Origin: Prochilodus magdalenae
Taxonomy: Eukaryota > Chordata > Actinopteri > Characiformes > Prochilodontidae
DNA length: 64,000 nucleotides
Assembly (NCBI GenBank): GCA_024036415.1
Contig: JAMWET010005009.1
Coordinates: 1-64,000 of the forward strand
Reading direction: 5' to 3'
Shown here: piece after piece, positions 22,228 to 35,310 of the stretch
Position numbering within the stretch: position 1 is the first letter of the stretch
How the letters are laid out: each line of letters opens with the position of its first letter
Made by a program: the position numbers and the translations under genes
Notes under the pieces: generated by a model
Database searches by the model: none
The model's input: the letters and a program-made list of their open reading frames with translations, nothing else
What the model was told of the DNA's origin: nothing

Positions 22228-22235
<8 letters not shown>
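21975..22235 (+). mobile_element. ~250-bp MITE-like element, copy 2
   Basis: Second copy, same orientation as copy 1, with the inverted end ATATCGTTACTGTC on the left and CCAGCAACGATATATA on the right, running straight into a TA microsatellite. Mirror: about 31,150-31,445. Confidence 0.75.

Positions 22236-22318
<83 letters not shown>
22229..22318. repeat. (TA)n microsatellite with GT tail
   Basis: About 80 bp of TA dinucleotides with one C interruption, ending in TGTGTGTGTGT. Mirror at 31,068-31,155, with a different interruption. Open frames across it (Ile-Tyr repeats) are artefacts. Confidence 0.9.
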
Positions 22319-22319
<1 letters not shown>

Positions 22320-24110
22320 TATAATATAGTATTATGATAGCCATGTTACCATTGTTGGAACAAGATCTCCATCTCCATTTGTCTGATCTTTGTCTTAAAT
22401 ACACTGATCCTCAAAAAAAGAACTGAACCCAGAAGGACGTGTTGAATGTCAAACCTAGCCATCCACTTTCATTCCTTCTGGCTGCAACAATTATTTTGAT
22501 GATGGTATTTTTAACATGCAGTAATTGGACAATGACTTTTAGAATGAGTGGACCAATAGAAATGGCCAGCAGTCACTTGGAATCAAATCTTCTTATATAA
22601 ACCTCGGTTACAAGTAAAGAAGGCTGTTCGCCTCTCCTGTAGAGTTGACACACAAGAGACACAAAGGCTTTGCTCGGACAGTAACGATACAGTAGCGTCC
22701 TGCTTGTGGCCGTGGACATCCGGGGAAGCGAGGCCGTCCCGAGCCTGTCAGGAGTGCCATAAGGTTGCGGTAGGAGAGACTTTACTGTGTAAATAAGTTG
22801 TTGTTATTGACGTCATTAGTGCATGCTCATGTTATTTGGGTGTATCATTCTGAGGGGTGGTGTTGTGTGGGCTTACTGTCTACCAACCAAGGAGAGTCGT
22901 GTGTGGTAACAAGTGACCTGCCTGCTTCCTGGCCATTCAGTTAGCGGCTGGGTGATGGGTTTGCTTCTTGCGAACGCTTCCTGTGTCGTCTACCTATTCG
23001 AAGCACAAAAATTTATGATCTTAATTCTCAGATTTTAGAGCTTATGAAGCTTATATTGTCTTGTTTATTTGTCTACTGGAGTCCCACTTTATATGAAGTG
23101 GACTGTAATAAGTGTGTCGTTACACATTAACAACAGTGTAATTACTATGGTGGTAATGTCTTCCTTGATAATCACACTAGCACACTTCAACTGATAGTGT
23201 CTCCTTCATCTTATTTTGTTACACATTTGTAACAGAGTCTCCAGCTCACATTTTCCAGGGCTTTCATGATTGTGTATATATGTGTAATTAACCTTTTACT
23301 GTGCATTTACTTGTGCACTCAGCCTTACTGACCATTAGCTAGTTGTAAGTAAGTGGCCTTGTGTTTGACATATTAACCAAAATGTTAAGTTGTGATAGTG
23401 GAGAGTTGTTTCATAGTGAAAACCCATTTATCCATATAAGGTTGTGAATTAATTCATTCAGTATCTTAGCATCGAACATGATGAAAATTCGATGTGCATG
23501 TTTTTTTTTTGTTTTAGGAAACAACCATGAAAGGTCACCAGCAATGAACCAGGCATCATGTGGCGGTTGTAGATGCTGGTATGCTGCTCATACCAATTGT
23601 TGATGGGATAGCCGATACCCAGACCCATGACATCCGCTCGCTGTACACATTGAAAGAGCGGCGTATCTCCACAATGACAAAAGCTTTAGAGGAGTGGCCA
23701 AATAAACAACTAATGTAATTTGTAAATGCAGGTCAATCGGAACCTAGATTGTTTAGCCAAAGCAGGTCTGGAGCCAATCTATTTTTCCATTCCTCAAATG
23801 GAAATTGCACACAGCATAACTGGCAGGTGCACTCTGTTGCAAAACAATGCATAAGTCAAGATCAAAACAACAAATAAGAGAGTACATGTTTCTTCATTGG
23901 ACACGACAATATACCAGTACAGACCAAACACAGACCCAGCAGGAAAATGAAATGCAATCTTCTCTTCTGTTTGTTTTTTGGCAGGGTAGAAACCTGTAAT
24001 GGAATAATTGAAACATGTGACTAAGGAGTCTAGACCATAACCCTTATTGTTTCTAGGACGGTGATTATCCCACAGTGTGTGCAAAAACACAGAAATGCTT
24101 TTCTCCCATC
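22319..24110. other. Unidentified non-coding segment, increasingly noisy
   Basis: No recognisable gene. Aligning by eye with its mirror (about 29,130-31,065) shows indels in both arms, so neither copy is a reliable consensus. The frames at 23,794-24,129 and 24,030-24,296 overlap and are inconsistent with the mirror. Confidence 0.5.
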
Positions 24111-25400
24111 TAAAGAGGCGAAGAGACAAACCATATCAGATATCGCCCTCATATTCACAACGTTCCTAAAACCGAGCTGGAGGCGCGTGATGCCTGCACT
24201 TCTGGTCTCTGGGATAATGCACAGTGAGTAGCTCACCAGGTTTCCCACTGTATTGTGGGAAACTGTTAGCGGGGAAGAGGGTAGGGAGTCTGACAATGAG
24301 ACACTCTAGAATGTTAATCAGTCACGAGATGTATCTCGCCACATTGAAGCTCAGGGAAACCGTCTCACCGCAGTGAATTCCTGTCACACAAAGTAGAAGT
24401 AACGTAGTATCAGTAAAATTATTGCGCCCTCCTAAATGTAAACACATCTTTACTGGCTACGTATTAGCATCGACACTCTGCTAGCCTGATGAGGTTATCA
24501 CTGGTGTGTTCGAACTCCATTGGCAATATAAAGCTCACTCAGACAGAAATTGAGAGATTGAGAAAGAGAGTGTAGAGTCCAGGGAATTCCTGTTCCATGT
24601 GTATGGAAGTGGGATTCCAAAGCAGGCGTGTTCATTTATGCTGGACTAAAAGGAGTGGAACTGCATGTTTTACCATAATTGTGAAGCAAAAAAAAGGAAG
24701 ATAGGAGATATCGCCTCTACCATTTCACAAACCTTCCAAAACCGAGCTCTGAATGGCCATGATGTCCCCAATGTTTGAGGGAAGTTTCAGAGAAGAGGGG
24801 TATGAGGACTAACATAGTGACACTCTAGGAGTGGTAAAATCAATCAGCCGATGTATCTAACCCTTAAAGTCTTTGACAGGAGACCGCCTCACCACAGTGA
24901 ATTCCATCAAAGTAGAAAGATACATGAATGCCAGTATTTTTTAGTTGGCTCCTAAAATGTAAACATCTTTTATTGGCTATCGTATTAGGCATGGGACAGT
25001 CCGCTAGCCTGAGAGGTTATCACTAGTAGTCTGTTCAAACACCATTGGCAATATAAGCTCACCAGACAGAAATTGAGAGACTGAGAAGAGATGGTAGAGT
25101 ACCAGGAATGTCTCGTTCCATGTGTGGAAAGGCTGGATCCAAAGCAGATGTTCATTTATCTGGACTAAAGGAGTGACTGCATGTGACCATAGTCTGAAGG
25201 AATGCATGGAGGATATCGCCCCTCCATTTCACAACGTCCACAAAACCCGAGCTGGAGGCGTGATTGCTGCTTCTGACCTACCAGAAGCACACTGAGCAGT
25301 CCTCAACGTTGTTCCCACTGTTCTGAGGAGAAGCTTTGGGGGAAGAGGGAAATGAGTTCAACACACGAGGGCACTGACAAACGCTTAGTTTTGCTAACTA
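24110..25400 (+). repeat. ~500-570-bp tandem repeat beside the palindrome axis (left)
   Basis: About two and a half copies. The module GATATCGCC followed by ACCGAGCTGGAGGCG occurs near 24,140, 24,712 and 25,212. A module with GAGGTTATCACT and CAATATAAGCTCAC occurs near 24,490 and 25,012. A module with CGTTCCATGTG and AAAGGAGTG occurs near 24,590 and 25,110. The last module resembles part of family X. All copies are noisy. Mirror: 28,020-29,130. Confidence 0.7.
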
Positions 25401-26599
25401 AGCAATTAAAATTAAGGAAAGCTTGCTCAAAAGGGACTGTAGCATAACCACTCTGGGTATTATACTCGGCCATCAACTAGAAACAGTGCGGTTTGAGTTA
25501 TGCTAGCCAGGCGAGACTGGTATGATTGGTTATTGAGCAGCCACTGCAAGGGAGATATCGCCCCAGAATGTGGACGACTGGGCGTTCGAATCCCGGTCTG
25601 GAGTGATGACACTGTGGGACATCGCCATTGGGCAAGACTGACCCTAACCCTACATTGACTTAGGAGAGTCAGCTGGTGACTATTGGAACCAAGCTAAGTC
25701 AGTGGGTGAGTGTCAGTCACACGACGCAGCAGGCAGCTATGACTGAGCTTCAAGTTCCGCGCCTTCAGAGCTTCGTGCAGACTCGCATATCATTGCCTGA
25801 CTGATAGCGTGTCTGTCTATAATCGGAGACAAACCACCACAGGTCAGACTGTTTTGCACCCATGTCTGGATCGATCCCTGTTGATCAGAATTCAAAGATT
25901 CGCTTCAACTCAAACTCCGTATCGGATTTTGATTGGAGAGCATCTTGGAACGTAGGCCTCGGATGGACTAATTCCCATCCACTTCAGCGCGTGTCTGGCT
26001 CCTTCCGCGGAGAGCATCTGGTCACTTCTACTGGTTCCTCAGCATCTCTTACCGACCCCTTCGTGCGGCCCGCGGCCCCACGCTTCCGAGCCTGCCTCCC
26101 TCCATCTGCCCACAAATCATACTAGCTCTCCCATTTAAGTCATGGAGACAGCTTTCACTCTTGAGCGATGAGAGTGATCAAAGCATGACTTTGGTGTCTG
26201 GGACAGCACAGCCCCAGAAAGCCCACTGATGCTCCCCTCATCTCCCTCCTATCGACCTTTCTTTCGCTCGCTCACCCTCTAAGTGAGCACTGGCATATAC
26301 GAATCATCCGCACTGCGCTGTGAACATTACAATTTACATATTTATACTGTCCCTCTCGTCCTCTCTCTCCCTGTTCTTCTCTCTATTTTCTCTCTCTCTG
26401 TGTTCTGACAAGAGGATTGTTGTGACTGCCGCCGTTCGCCACACTGACGACTTTGGTTCACACACTTAATTCATCGAGCGGAGACAGGAGGATGCTTCCT
26501 AGAGAGAGGACCCAGACGCTCTGTGTTGTAGTGTTACGTTAGAGGTGTAGGTACTTTTGTAGCTTTACCAAGGCATCATCTAAGTGTACCAACAACACG
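25401..26599. other. Noisy unidentified segment adjoining the axis (left)
   Basis: Mirrored at 26,652-28,015. Includes a CT-rich stretch at about 26,350-26,400. The frame 25,862-26,125 is antisense to 27,179-27,388 by palindromy and has no domain. Confidence 0.5.
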
Positions 26600-26650
26600 G
26601 GCTACTCCTATATATCAATATATCAGTGATATATGAGAGTATAGCCGTGG
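26600..26650. other. Axis of the giant palindrome
   Basis: The two arms meet here with essentially no spacer. The core is ATATCA, a single G at 26,626, then TGATAT. On both sides the sequence reads outward into matching flanks: a run containing ACCAACAAC on the left and GTTGTTGGT on the right, then CCAAGGCAT and ATGCCTTGG. A spacer of zero or one base is typical of fold-back reads, such as missed-adapter long reads, and is atypical of stable chromosomal palindromes of this size. Confidence 0.85.
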
Positions 26651-26651
26651 T

Positions 26652-28019
26652 TGTTGGTACATTAGAGATGCCTTGGTAGCCCGTACAAAGTACCTGAACT
26701 CTCTACTAACACTGACACACAGAGCTCATGGGTCTCCTCTCAGCGGAAGCATCTCCTGATCTCCAGCTCGTCTGAATTTAAGTTAGGAACAAAGTCTGTC
26801 CAGTGTGCTGCACGGGCTGGCGGCACAACCACCTATCTTGCTCAGCAGAAAACAGTTGAGAGAGAAAAGAGAGGATTGAGAACGGAGAACGAGTTAGAGA
26901 GAGGACGATTGACGACTAGTATAAAGTATGTAAATTGATTGTCCACAGCCAGTTTGCGGTTAGCATAAGGAATGCAAGTGTGCTCTTAGAGACTGTGAGG
27001 CTGAGCGAAAGAAAGGGAGAGAGAGAGGAGAGAGGGGCAGTCAGTGGGGCTGTGGGGGTGGGGGTGGACTGCTGCAGTGCTGCAGACCCAAGTCCATGCT
27101 TTGATCACTCTCATCGCTCAAAGGAAAGCTGTCTCCATGACTTAAAAATGGGAGAGCTAATGATTTGTAGCAGATGGAGTGAGTCACGCGCTCGAGCGTG
27201 GGCCGCGGGGCATGCACGAGGGGTGGAATAGTAGGCCTGAGGAACCAGGAGATCACTGTGACCAGATGCTCTCCGAGGCAGGCCAGACACGCGCTGAAGT
27301 GGATGGGGAATTAGTCATCGAGGCTTACGTTACAAATGCTCTCACAATCAAAATCCGAGACGGAGTTGAGTTGAAGGCGAATTCTTGAATTCTGATCACA
27401 GGGACTCGATCCACGACATGCCAAACATCAGTCTGACTGTGTGGTGTCTCCGATGAAGAAAGGACGCTTCAGTCAGGCATTGTATCGCGTTCTGCACAAG
27501 TCTGAAGCCGGAACTTGAAGTATCAGTAATAGCTGCTGCTGCGCTCGTACTGCACTCACCCACTGGGGGCATTTAGCCTTGGTCAATAGTCACCAGTGAC
27601 TCTCCTAGTCAATGGTAGGGTTAGAGTTCTTGCCCAATAGGGGACTGTTACCACAGTGTAAATCACAACCAGACCGGGATTCGATAACCCCCAGTCTTCC
27701 ACACATGGGGCGATATCTCCCTTGCAGTGGGTGCGCATGACCAATCATAACAGTCCTCTCTGCTAGCATAACTCCAACCCACTGTTGACCTATGTTGTGC
27801 CCAGTATTGACCCAAGTGGTTAGCTCAAGTTCCTTCTTGAGCAAGCTTCCTTTTTATGTGCTAGTTAGCAAAAACTAAGCTTTGTCAGTGCCTCGTTAGT
27901 TATAACTCATTCCCTCTTCCCCCAAACTTCCCTCAAACAGTGGGAAAAACGCGTGAGCTGCTCAGTTCCTGTTAGTGGCTTCTGGAGCAGAAGCGAGCAT
28001 CACGCCTCCAGCTCGGGTT
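26652..28019. other. Noisy unidentified segment adjoining the axis (right)
   Basis: Reverse-complement counterpart of 25,401-26,599, with a GA-rich stretch around 26,855-26,905 and 27,005-27,040. No gene supported. Confidence 0.5.
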
Positions 28020-29130
28020 TTGGGAACGTTGCTGTGAAATGGAGGGCGATATTCTACCATCTTCCTTCAGACGTATGGTCCAACATGCAGTCAAATCTTT
28101 TAGCCAATAAATGAACATCTGCTTTGTCGGATCCACTTTCCACACATTGAACGAGACATTCCCTAGGACTCTACCATCTCTTCTCAGTCTTACTCAATTT
28201 CTGTCTGAGTGAAGCTTATATTGCACAATGGAGTTTGACACACTAGTGAGTGATAACCTCTCAGGGACTAGCGGACTGGCTCATGCCAATACGTAGCAAT
28301 AAAGATGTTTACATTTAGGAGGCCAATAAAAAATTAAGATTTTCATCTACTTATACTTTGATGGGAATTCACTGTGGTGACGCGGTCTCCTGCTCAAGGA
28401 ACTTCAGGGTAGATACATCGCGATTTAGAATTTTACACTCCTAGAGCTGTCAAATGTTAGTCTTCCTACCCTCTTCTCTCGAAATTCCCTCAAACATTGG
28501 AGAATCATGCCTTGCAGCTCGGTATTCTGGGAATGGTTGTTCGAAATGGAAGGGCGATATCTCCAATATTCACTTCACATCATATGCGTCAACATTGCAG
28601 TCACTCCTTTTAGCCAATAAATGAACATATGCTTTGCGATCCACTTTCCAACACCATGGAACGAGACATTTCCCTGTGGACTTCTTACCATCTATTCTCA
28701 ATCTCTCAAATTTCTGTCGGGTGAAGCTTTATATTGCCAATGGAGTTCGAACACACCCAGTGATAAACCCTCTCAGGCTAGCAGCTAGTGTGTCATGCTA
28801 ACTATCGTAGCCAGTAAAGATTGTTTACTATTGTAGGAGCCAATAATTTACTGTGATTCGGTTACTTCTACTTTGATGGAATGTCACTGCCGCGTGAGCG
28901 GTGTCCTGACTTTCAGGGCTTAGAATACATCGTGACTGATTAACACTTCTAGAGTGTCTCATTGTCAGACTCATACCCTCTTACCCGAAAGTTCACCACA
29001 AACAGTGTGGAAAACTGTGAGGCTAACTCACTGTGCTTCCGGACCAGAAGCACGCATCACGCCTCCAGCTCGGTTTTAGGAACGTTGTGAAAATGTGAGG
29101 GCGATATCTGTATCTTAACGTTGTCTCTTT
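28020..29130 (-). repeat. ~500-570-bp tandem repeat beside the axis (right)
   Basis: Mirror of 24,110-25,400. The GGGCGATAT boundary module recurs near 28,045, 28,553 and 29,098, with the other modules in reversed order and heavily corrupted. Confidence 0.7.
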
Positions 29131-31067
29131 CGCCTCTTTATGATGGGAAAACAGCATTTTATTTTTTTTGTGTGTTTTCACCACACTTGTGAATAGAAAC
29201 CGTCCAGGTTCCAGGATAACAATTAAGCGTGTTATGGGTCGTAGACTCTTAGTCACAGTTTATTATTCATTACAGGTTGTCGTACCACACCGCCAAAAAG
29301 ACAAACAGAGAGAGAATGCATTTCTAATTTCCTGCTGGTCTGTGTTGGTCTGTTATCTAGGTTATAGTTGTCGCCTGTCCAATGAAAAAACCATGTTATC
29401 TCCCATTGTTTGTTGATTTGACTTATGCATCGTATTGAACAGAGCCAACACCTGCCATGTTATGCTGGTAGTGCAATTTCCTATGAGGAATGGAAAAAAT
29501 AGAAATTGCTCTAGATATCATCGTCTTCGGATAAAACATCTTGGTTTCCATCTGGACCGGCATTCAGATTACATTAGGTTGTGTTGACCCACTTCCATCT
29601 AACAGTTGATCATGTGGATGATTACCACTGATCTTCATTGGGACAGCGGACGGATGCTGGTCTGGTTCCGGCTATCAATCACATTGTGAGCCGGGGGGGC
29701 GGGGGCGCCATACCAGCATCCAAAACGCCACATGTGCTCCGGTTTTACGGCTGAGTGACCTTTCATGTTGTTCTCACAAAAAAAAAAAAAGCACAGGGAA
29801 TTTCCATCTGGTCGGAAGCTGATCTGATTGTTTCACACCTTTATGGAGAAGTGTGGTTTCACTATGTGAAAACAACTATCCACTGATCACAACTTTAACA
29901 TTGTGGTTAATATGTCCACAAACACAGGCACACTCACCTGACAACTAGCTAAATGTCAGGTATGGCGGACCCCTGACGTGCACACAGTAAATGCCACAGT
30001 AAAAGGTTTATTACACATCTATAAACAATCAGACATAGAGCATGGGGAAAATGTAACTGGGGACTCTGTTACAAAATGTTGTAAACAAAAATAAAGATGA
30101 AGGAGACACTAATCAAGTGAGTTTGTGCTTTGTAGTGATGATTAATCAAGGAAAGATTACCACTATAGTTAATTACACTGTTGTTAATGTGTTAACGACC
30201 ACATCTTATTACAGTCACTTAATATAAAGGGGACTCAGTAGACAAATAACCACGACATATAAGCGTCAGTAAAGCTCTAAAAAAATTGAGAAATTAATCA
30301 ATTAAAATTTTGTCAGGCTTCGAAAAATAGTAGACGACACAAGGAAGCGTTCGCAAGAAGCCAAACCCAGCATCACAAGCTGCTAACTGACATGCCAGGG
30401 AAGCCAGGCAGGTCACTTTGTTACCACACGGACTCTCCTTGGTGAGTAGACAGTAAGCCACACAAACACAACCCTCAGAAAGAATGACACAAATTAACAT
30501 GAAGCATGCACTACTGACGTCAATAACAACAACTTCTGCTACACAGTAAAGTCTCTCTACCGACAACTAATTGGCCACTCTCTGACAGGACTCGGGACGG
30601 GACTCGCTCCGGCGGATGTGCACGCGCCACCAAGCATGGACTGCTTACTGGTATAGTTACCTAGTCCGAGCGCAAAGCCTTTGTGTCGTCTTGTGTGGTC
30701 AACTTACTAGCAGAGAGGCGAACAGCACTGTCTTTTACTTTGTAACCGAGGTTTATTCTAAAGAAGATAGATTTGATTCACAAGTGACTGCTGGCCATTT
30801 TCTATTGGTCCACTCATTCTAATAAGTTCATTTGTCAATTAACTGCATGTTAAAAAATACCGGTCATAAAAAGTAATGGCAGCAGCCAGAAGGGAATGAA
30901 AGTGGATGGCTAGGTTTGACATCAAAAACACGTCCTTCTTGCGGTTCAGTTCTTTTTTTGTGAGGATCAGTGTATTTAAGACAAAAGATCAGACAAATGG
31001 AGATGGAGATCTTGTTTCCACAACACAATGGTAAACATGTCTAATCATAATACGTATATTATAACAC
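29131..31067. other. Noisy mirror of the unidentified left segment
   Basis: Reverse complement of about 22,319-24,110, no gene recognised; short poly(A) near 29,780 and poly(G) near 29,693 are likely noise-affected. Confidence 0.5.
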
Positions 31068-31114
31068 ACACACACATAATATATATATATATATATATAT
31101 ATATAGATAATCAC

Positions 31115-31155
<41 letters not shown>
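31068..31155. repeat. (TA)n microsatellite, right arm
   Basis: Mirror of 22,229-22,318, interrupted by GATAATCACTATATA. Confidence 0.85.
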
Positions 31156-31156
<1 letters not shown>

Positions 31157-32178
31157 TTGACTGGCCCATTGAAAAATATGTACTCTTCCATTTTTGTCCA
31201 TGGTGACTTTTAATGCATCATTTGACAAACAACTGCTGCCCTTTTACAGTTTGTGCGACTTAGTAGCAGTGATGAAATGGACAACATGAAAAAGCCCAGA
31301 AGTGTTTGGAAGTGTACGGTTCTGGTTCCATTGACTCTACATTAAAATGTGTAATGAGGTTTTTGGCCTCTCCTGTAAAGTAGCTGCCATTGTATGGGAG
31401 ATACTTGTTTTTCTTTAGACAGTGATTTACTAGATATTATATGTATGAGCATCAGTTACACTAGCTCAAAATACGCAATGCACACAACATTTAGGGTGAC
31501 CATACACAGAGTTTCAAAAAGACGGATGAAGAGTGTTTGGTGGCACGTCTTTCTGGTCGCATCTGTGACCATCAGACAGCAAGTTCTTTGTGATGTATCA
31601 AAGAGCCACGGGTTATCCAGAGGTAATGTGTCAGCATACCACCAAGAAGGACGAACCTCCACCAGCATTCACGTAGTGACCTGGCCACTATCCTGACAAG
31701 AAGAATGGCTGGTAAAATCCCTCTTAGAACCACTGTGACAGGACGCAGTATATGTGTCTATTCCCAAGACCATACTGTACGCTGTACTGGCCGCCAAAAG
31801 AGAGGCCTTACACCGAGACTAAGTAAATGATTGTGGTCACACTAAAACCCAGGTGTTTCAGTTGCATTGTCCAACACCTCTGTCTGTATATTATACGTTG
31901 CGGTCTCCAATGATAAAACATGCATCACCATTTTCTGTCACATTTTGACTTTTATGCATCATTTGAAGAAAGCAGCTGCTGCACTTTACAGATTTGCACT
32001 GATGATATGGCAACCACCTGAAACAGACCAGAAGTGTGTTGGATCCTAAGGACGTTATCTGGTTCCATTGATCCTCTTACATTAAAAAATGTGAATGAGG
32101 TCTTTGGACCTGATCTCTGTAACAGTTGCCATTTTGGAGATACTTTGCTTTTTTCTTTAGAAAAGCGACGATATATAT
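31150..32178 (-). mobile_element. Mirror of the two MITE copies and the element between them
   Basis: Reverse-complement, noisy versions: copy 2 at about 31,150-31,445, intervening element at about 31,440-31,885, copy 1 at about 31,888-32,178. Order and orientation match the left arm exactly in mirror image. Confidence 0.75.
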
Positions 32179-32944
32179 GTAAGTATATTATATACTGTAT
32201 ATAGCAAACAATGCACAATGAGGGCTACTTATATTGACCAATGACCAATTTCAGAAGGATGTTTGGATGTATGCACATAATCCGTCCAGAATCGAACTGG
32301 TTGGTGAGGCAGCAGAACCTCCCCACTCCCTTTATTTGTCCTTGAAAATTATAATTTCTACCACATTATATACATTTACAGCGTGCTCCCTGGCTGGCAC
32401 CAGTGGGAATCTGTCTCTCGCTCTCTGTTTTCTTTCTTCCTTTTGTCTACTTAGCTCCTTCTCCTTTTTATATATGTATCTCATCGTATAGTTCCGCAGA
32501 TGCGGAACTCCCATTTGTAACTCCCCTGACATTCCTGCATAGGGGCTTGCTTAAGGATGCAGGAGCCACAGCCAATCGCAGCCGGCGCTAAATGGAATCA
32601 AACTGACACTGGTCAGCATCAGCAGATTATGAAACTTCTCTGTTATGGGCGTCTTGACACTAGGCCGCATTGTTCTCTCCATCTAAATATGAAAATAAGG
32701 TGGCAGGTGGAGCAAGCCGCTGGACAGCTTACTCCTGGCTTATATCACTCCGCTGGCGTAGGCCAGGATGAAGATTCAACACCACACACGCGCACACACA
32801 CACACACACACCACACACACACCACACACCAACACACACACACACACACAGCGAGTCTATGCTAAATGTTATCTTCACATCTCATTCATTATAGGTTTGG
32901 TTAGGAACATGATGCAGTTGTAATGGGCAATGTGCCTGCTTATC
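32179..32944. other. Mirror of the unique sequence with CA microsatellite
   Basis: Counterpart of 20,613-21,317. The CA run (32,785-32,850) corresponds to the left GT run. No gene supported. Confidence 0.6.
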
Positions 32945-33475
32945 CGAGTCCACATTTATTATGACCACTCAAAATATCCAGAGTAACTGCTGTGTGCAGA
33001 CACACGACACCAGCTAAGGCTGGGACTGACTCAATAAGGTCCTGGTAGCTTGTCACAGGCATCTGGACACATGGCTGACTGCAGCGCAATCCCACAGCAA
33101 GCTGTGGAGGGGGCGTGTGGGAAGGATTCGTTAGAGCGACGAACACAACCAATCAAGGTGGTCCCACAGATGCTCAAATGGGGATTCAAAATGGGGGGAA
33201 TTAGGGGACCAGGATAGGGTCTTGTGAAAGTCATGGTCAGGGCTCTTCCAGCCAATGTCATGGACATTTCTAGTTGTGTAGCATGTAGCATTGTCTGGAA
33301 AAGCCAATCAGTCTCCAGGGAAGAAACAAACTTTAATCCAGCAGGTATCGCCCGTTGGAGAAAGCCTAATGCACACCTTATATGCTCACCAAGCCAGCTT
33401 CACGACGCTATGCTTCCATCATGAGCAATGCTCTGACACCTTTAAAAGTAGAAAGTGGTCAGAATAATGCGACAA
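32945..33475 (-). mobile_element. Mirror of the Tc1-like deletion derivative
   Basis: Noisy reverse complement of 20,108-20,612; the inverted ends are degraded (TTTATTATGACCACTC near 32,953). Confidence 0.7.
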
Positions 33476-33744
33476 TATATGGCACATACATAATAGGAGC
33501 CAATAGCATCCTAATTGTTGAGTTTTGGTGCGAGTTCGAGAAAAATGCCGTTCTAGCAGTCCCAGAGTAGATAGAACAGGTTGCAGTCAGTCAGAGTCAC
33601 AAAACGCTTTTGGAGGCAGTGTCACAGTCTCTGCAGGTCCAATTCCACACACAGAGGCTAGAGTGGTGTTTTCACTGATCTGTGGGTGTCAATATCAAAT
33701 GATATTCAAAGATATCATGATGATATATTTAATAAGCTCACCCA

Positions 33745-35310
33745 GCTAAAAATGAGCCACAGTGTGTTAAGGTCGGTAGTAACTTTAAGGCTCCTTGCAG
33801 ATGGCGCTGTATGAGGATGATGAGGGCTATAAATCCCTGTGGGGTTTGAGTGAAGGGATCCATAGATGGAGAAGAGGTGCTACAGTTGCATGGAACGTAC
33901 CATTACATGTGTGAAAACCACTATCAGAGCAGATGTTCAATCAATCAATCAACATTTATTTTATAGTGCTTTTTACAAACAGGATGTTGTCACAAAAGCA
34001 GCTTTACAAACGAATCTGGTGTTCGAGCCCCCCAATGAGCAACGCCGAGGGCGACAAGTGGCAAGAAAAAAAGTCCCCATAGTTAGGAAGGAAGATAACC
34101 TCAAGAGGAACCAAGACTCAAAGGGGGCTACCCATCCTTCCTACGGGTCAACACCAGATACCAGGGACAGCACAGGAAAGGAGAGTATAGTGTGCTGATT
34201 AGTCTGTACTGTTTGGTCGGTCCTTAAGATGGGTCAGCAGGGCAGCAGGCCAAGCCTCCACAGTTGCCAGGACAGCCAGGAGCTCCCGTGGTGGTAAGGC
34301 TCCAGTCCCCCAGTGGCTCCCATTCGGAGCAGATGTAGCAACAGCATCAGGCCACACAGGAATGCGGCAGCTAGTTCAGCTCAGACAGAGGAGACCAGTT
34401 CAGAGTGTTTGCTCTGACAGAAGACACTGAACACACTATACGATGTTAAAACAGTGTGGCAGCAGTGACTCCGGCATGGCCTGGCTATTACAGCAATAAA
34501 TAAAAAGGGAGAGCCAGAAGGTCACACACGACATCGAGGGCTTATCTGAGAAGTCAGCGCCCCTCTGCTCCACCGTCACGATATAGTATAACCTGAGTGC
34601 AACACGAAAAGAGCAGCGGGACGGCACAGCACCAACATTCCTCAGTCTTACCAAAAACACTCTCTGTTATAGTGGGAACCCCTAGACATGCACCTTTCAG
34701 CTGTATCAGAAGAGAAAAGAACAATTGTACAAAAGCTTGACTAAACAGGTAGGTTTTAAGCATGGACTTGACGGCTGTGTAGATCTGAATTCGCCGAACA
34801 CTGACAGGTAAATTCTTCCAAAGCTGGGGGGCATTGTATGAAAAAGGCTCTGCTCCGTCCGATATAACTTTGTTAATTCTAGGCACTAATAGAGAGCCCT
34901 CACTTTGAGGACCCCATAACTAAGGTCGTTATAAAGGCTTATTAGAATACGAGAATAAGTTCAAGTAATGTAATGTAATGATTGGCTAATAGGAGGGAAC
35001 TGAGCATTTGCGGCGTGTGACAAAGACCATAGTGTGAATGGAAGTAGCTGAATCTGCCAGGGGTTATGAATGCCCGTCCATACGGGTCATACCAAGGGGG
35101 GGGGGCCGTGGATAAAATCCCAGTATACAGGGAATTCTCCTGGGAATTGTTGCCAGGGAAGGCATTACCAAATCTGGAACAACTGGACCAACTACTTAGA
35201 TGCAAGGAGATATCTGAACATTGTATGGGGCTTAACATCCAGAAACTCGTTCCAGTCCATGCCAAATCCAGCCATAGCTGTTTATTGGTGCATGTGGAGG
35301 TACTTAAACG
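33745..35310 (-). mobile_element. Mirror of family X with its nested LINE
   Basis: Family X proximal half at about 33,745-33,935, LINE at about 33,935-34,985 on the minus strand (tail CAATCAATCAATCAACATTT near 33,938), and family X distal half at about 34,985-35,310. LINE ORF2 tail motifs APQLW and LPVSVR are readable at 34,554-34,886. The shared nested insertion in both arms shows that the insertion predates whatever created the two copies. Confidence 0.8.

Larger units (their letters stand above)
1..26625 (+). repeat. Left arm of a ~26-kb inverted repeat
   Basis: This whole stretch recurs in reverse complement downstream. Paired landmarks (left/right): Tc1 remnant near 5,025-5,345 / 46,984-47,305; purine-rich end of a unique spacer near 5,934-6,125 / 46,210-46,401; unique spacer 11,595-11,857 / 42,683-42,951; LINE end 18,725-19,617 / 33,935-34,890; TA microsatellite 22,229-22,310 / 31,078-31,155. 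The sum of paired coordinates drifts from about 50,900 at the outer end to about 53,260 near the axis, with a maximum near 54,550. The drift is explained by unequal minisatellite blocks, an indel and base-level noise. Bases 1-3,700 and 22,600-26,625 are visibly noisy; the rest is mostly clean. Homology is still recognisable within about 50 bases of the window start, so the arm may continue beyond it. Confidence 0.95.

Noticed and set aside
22018..22329. Frame with an Ile-Tyr repeat
   Set aside because: It is the MITE followed by the TA microsatellite.
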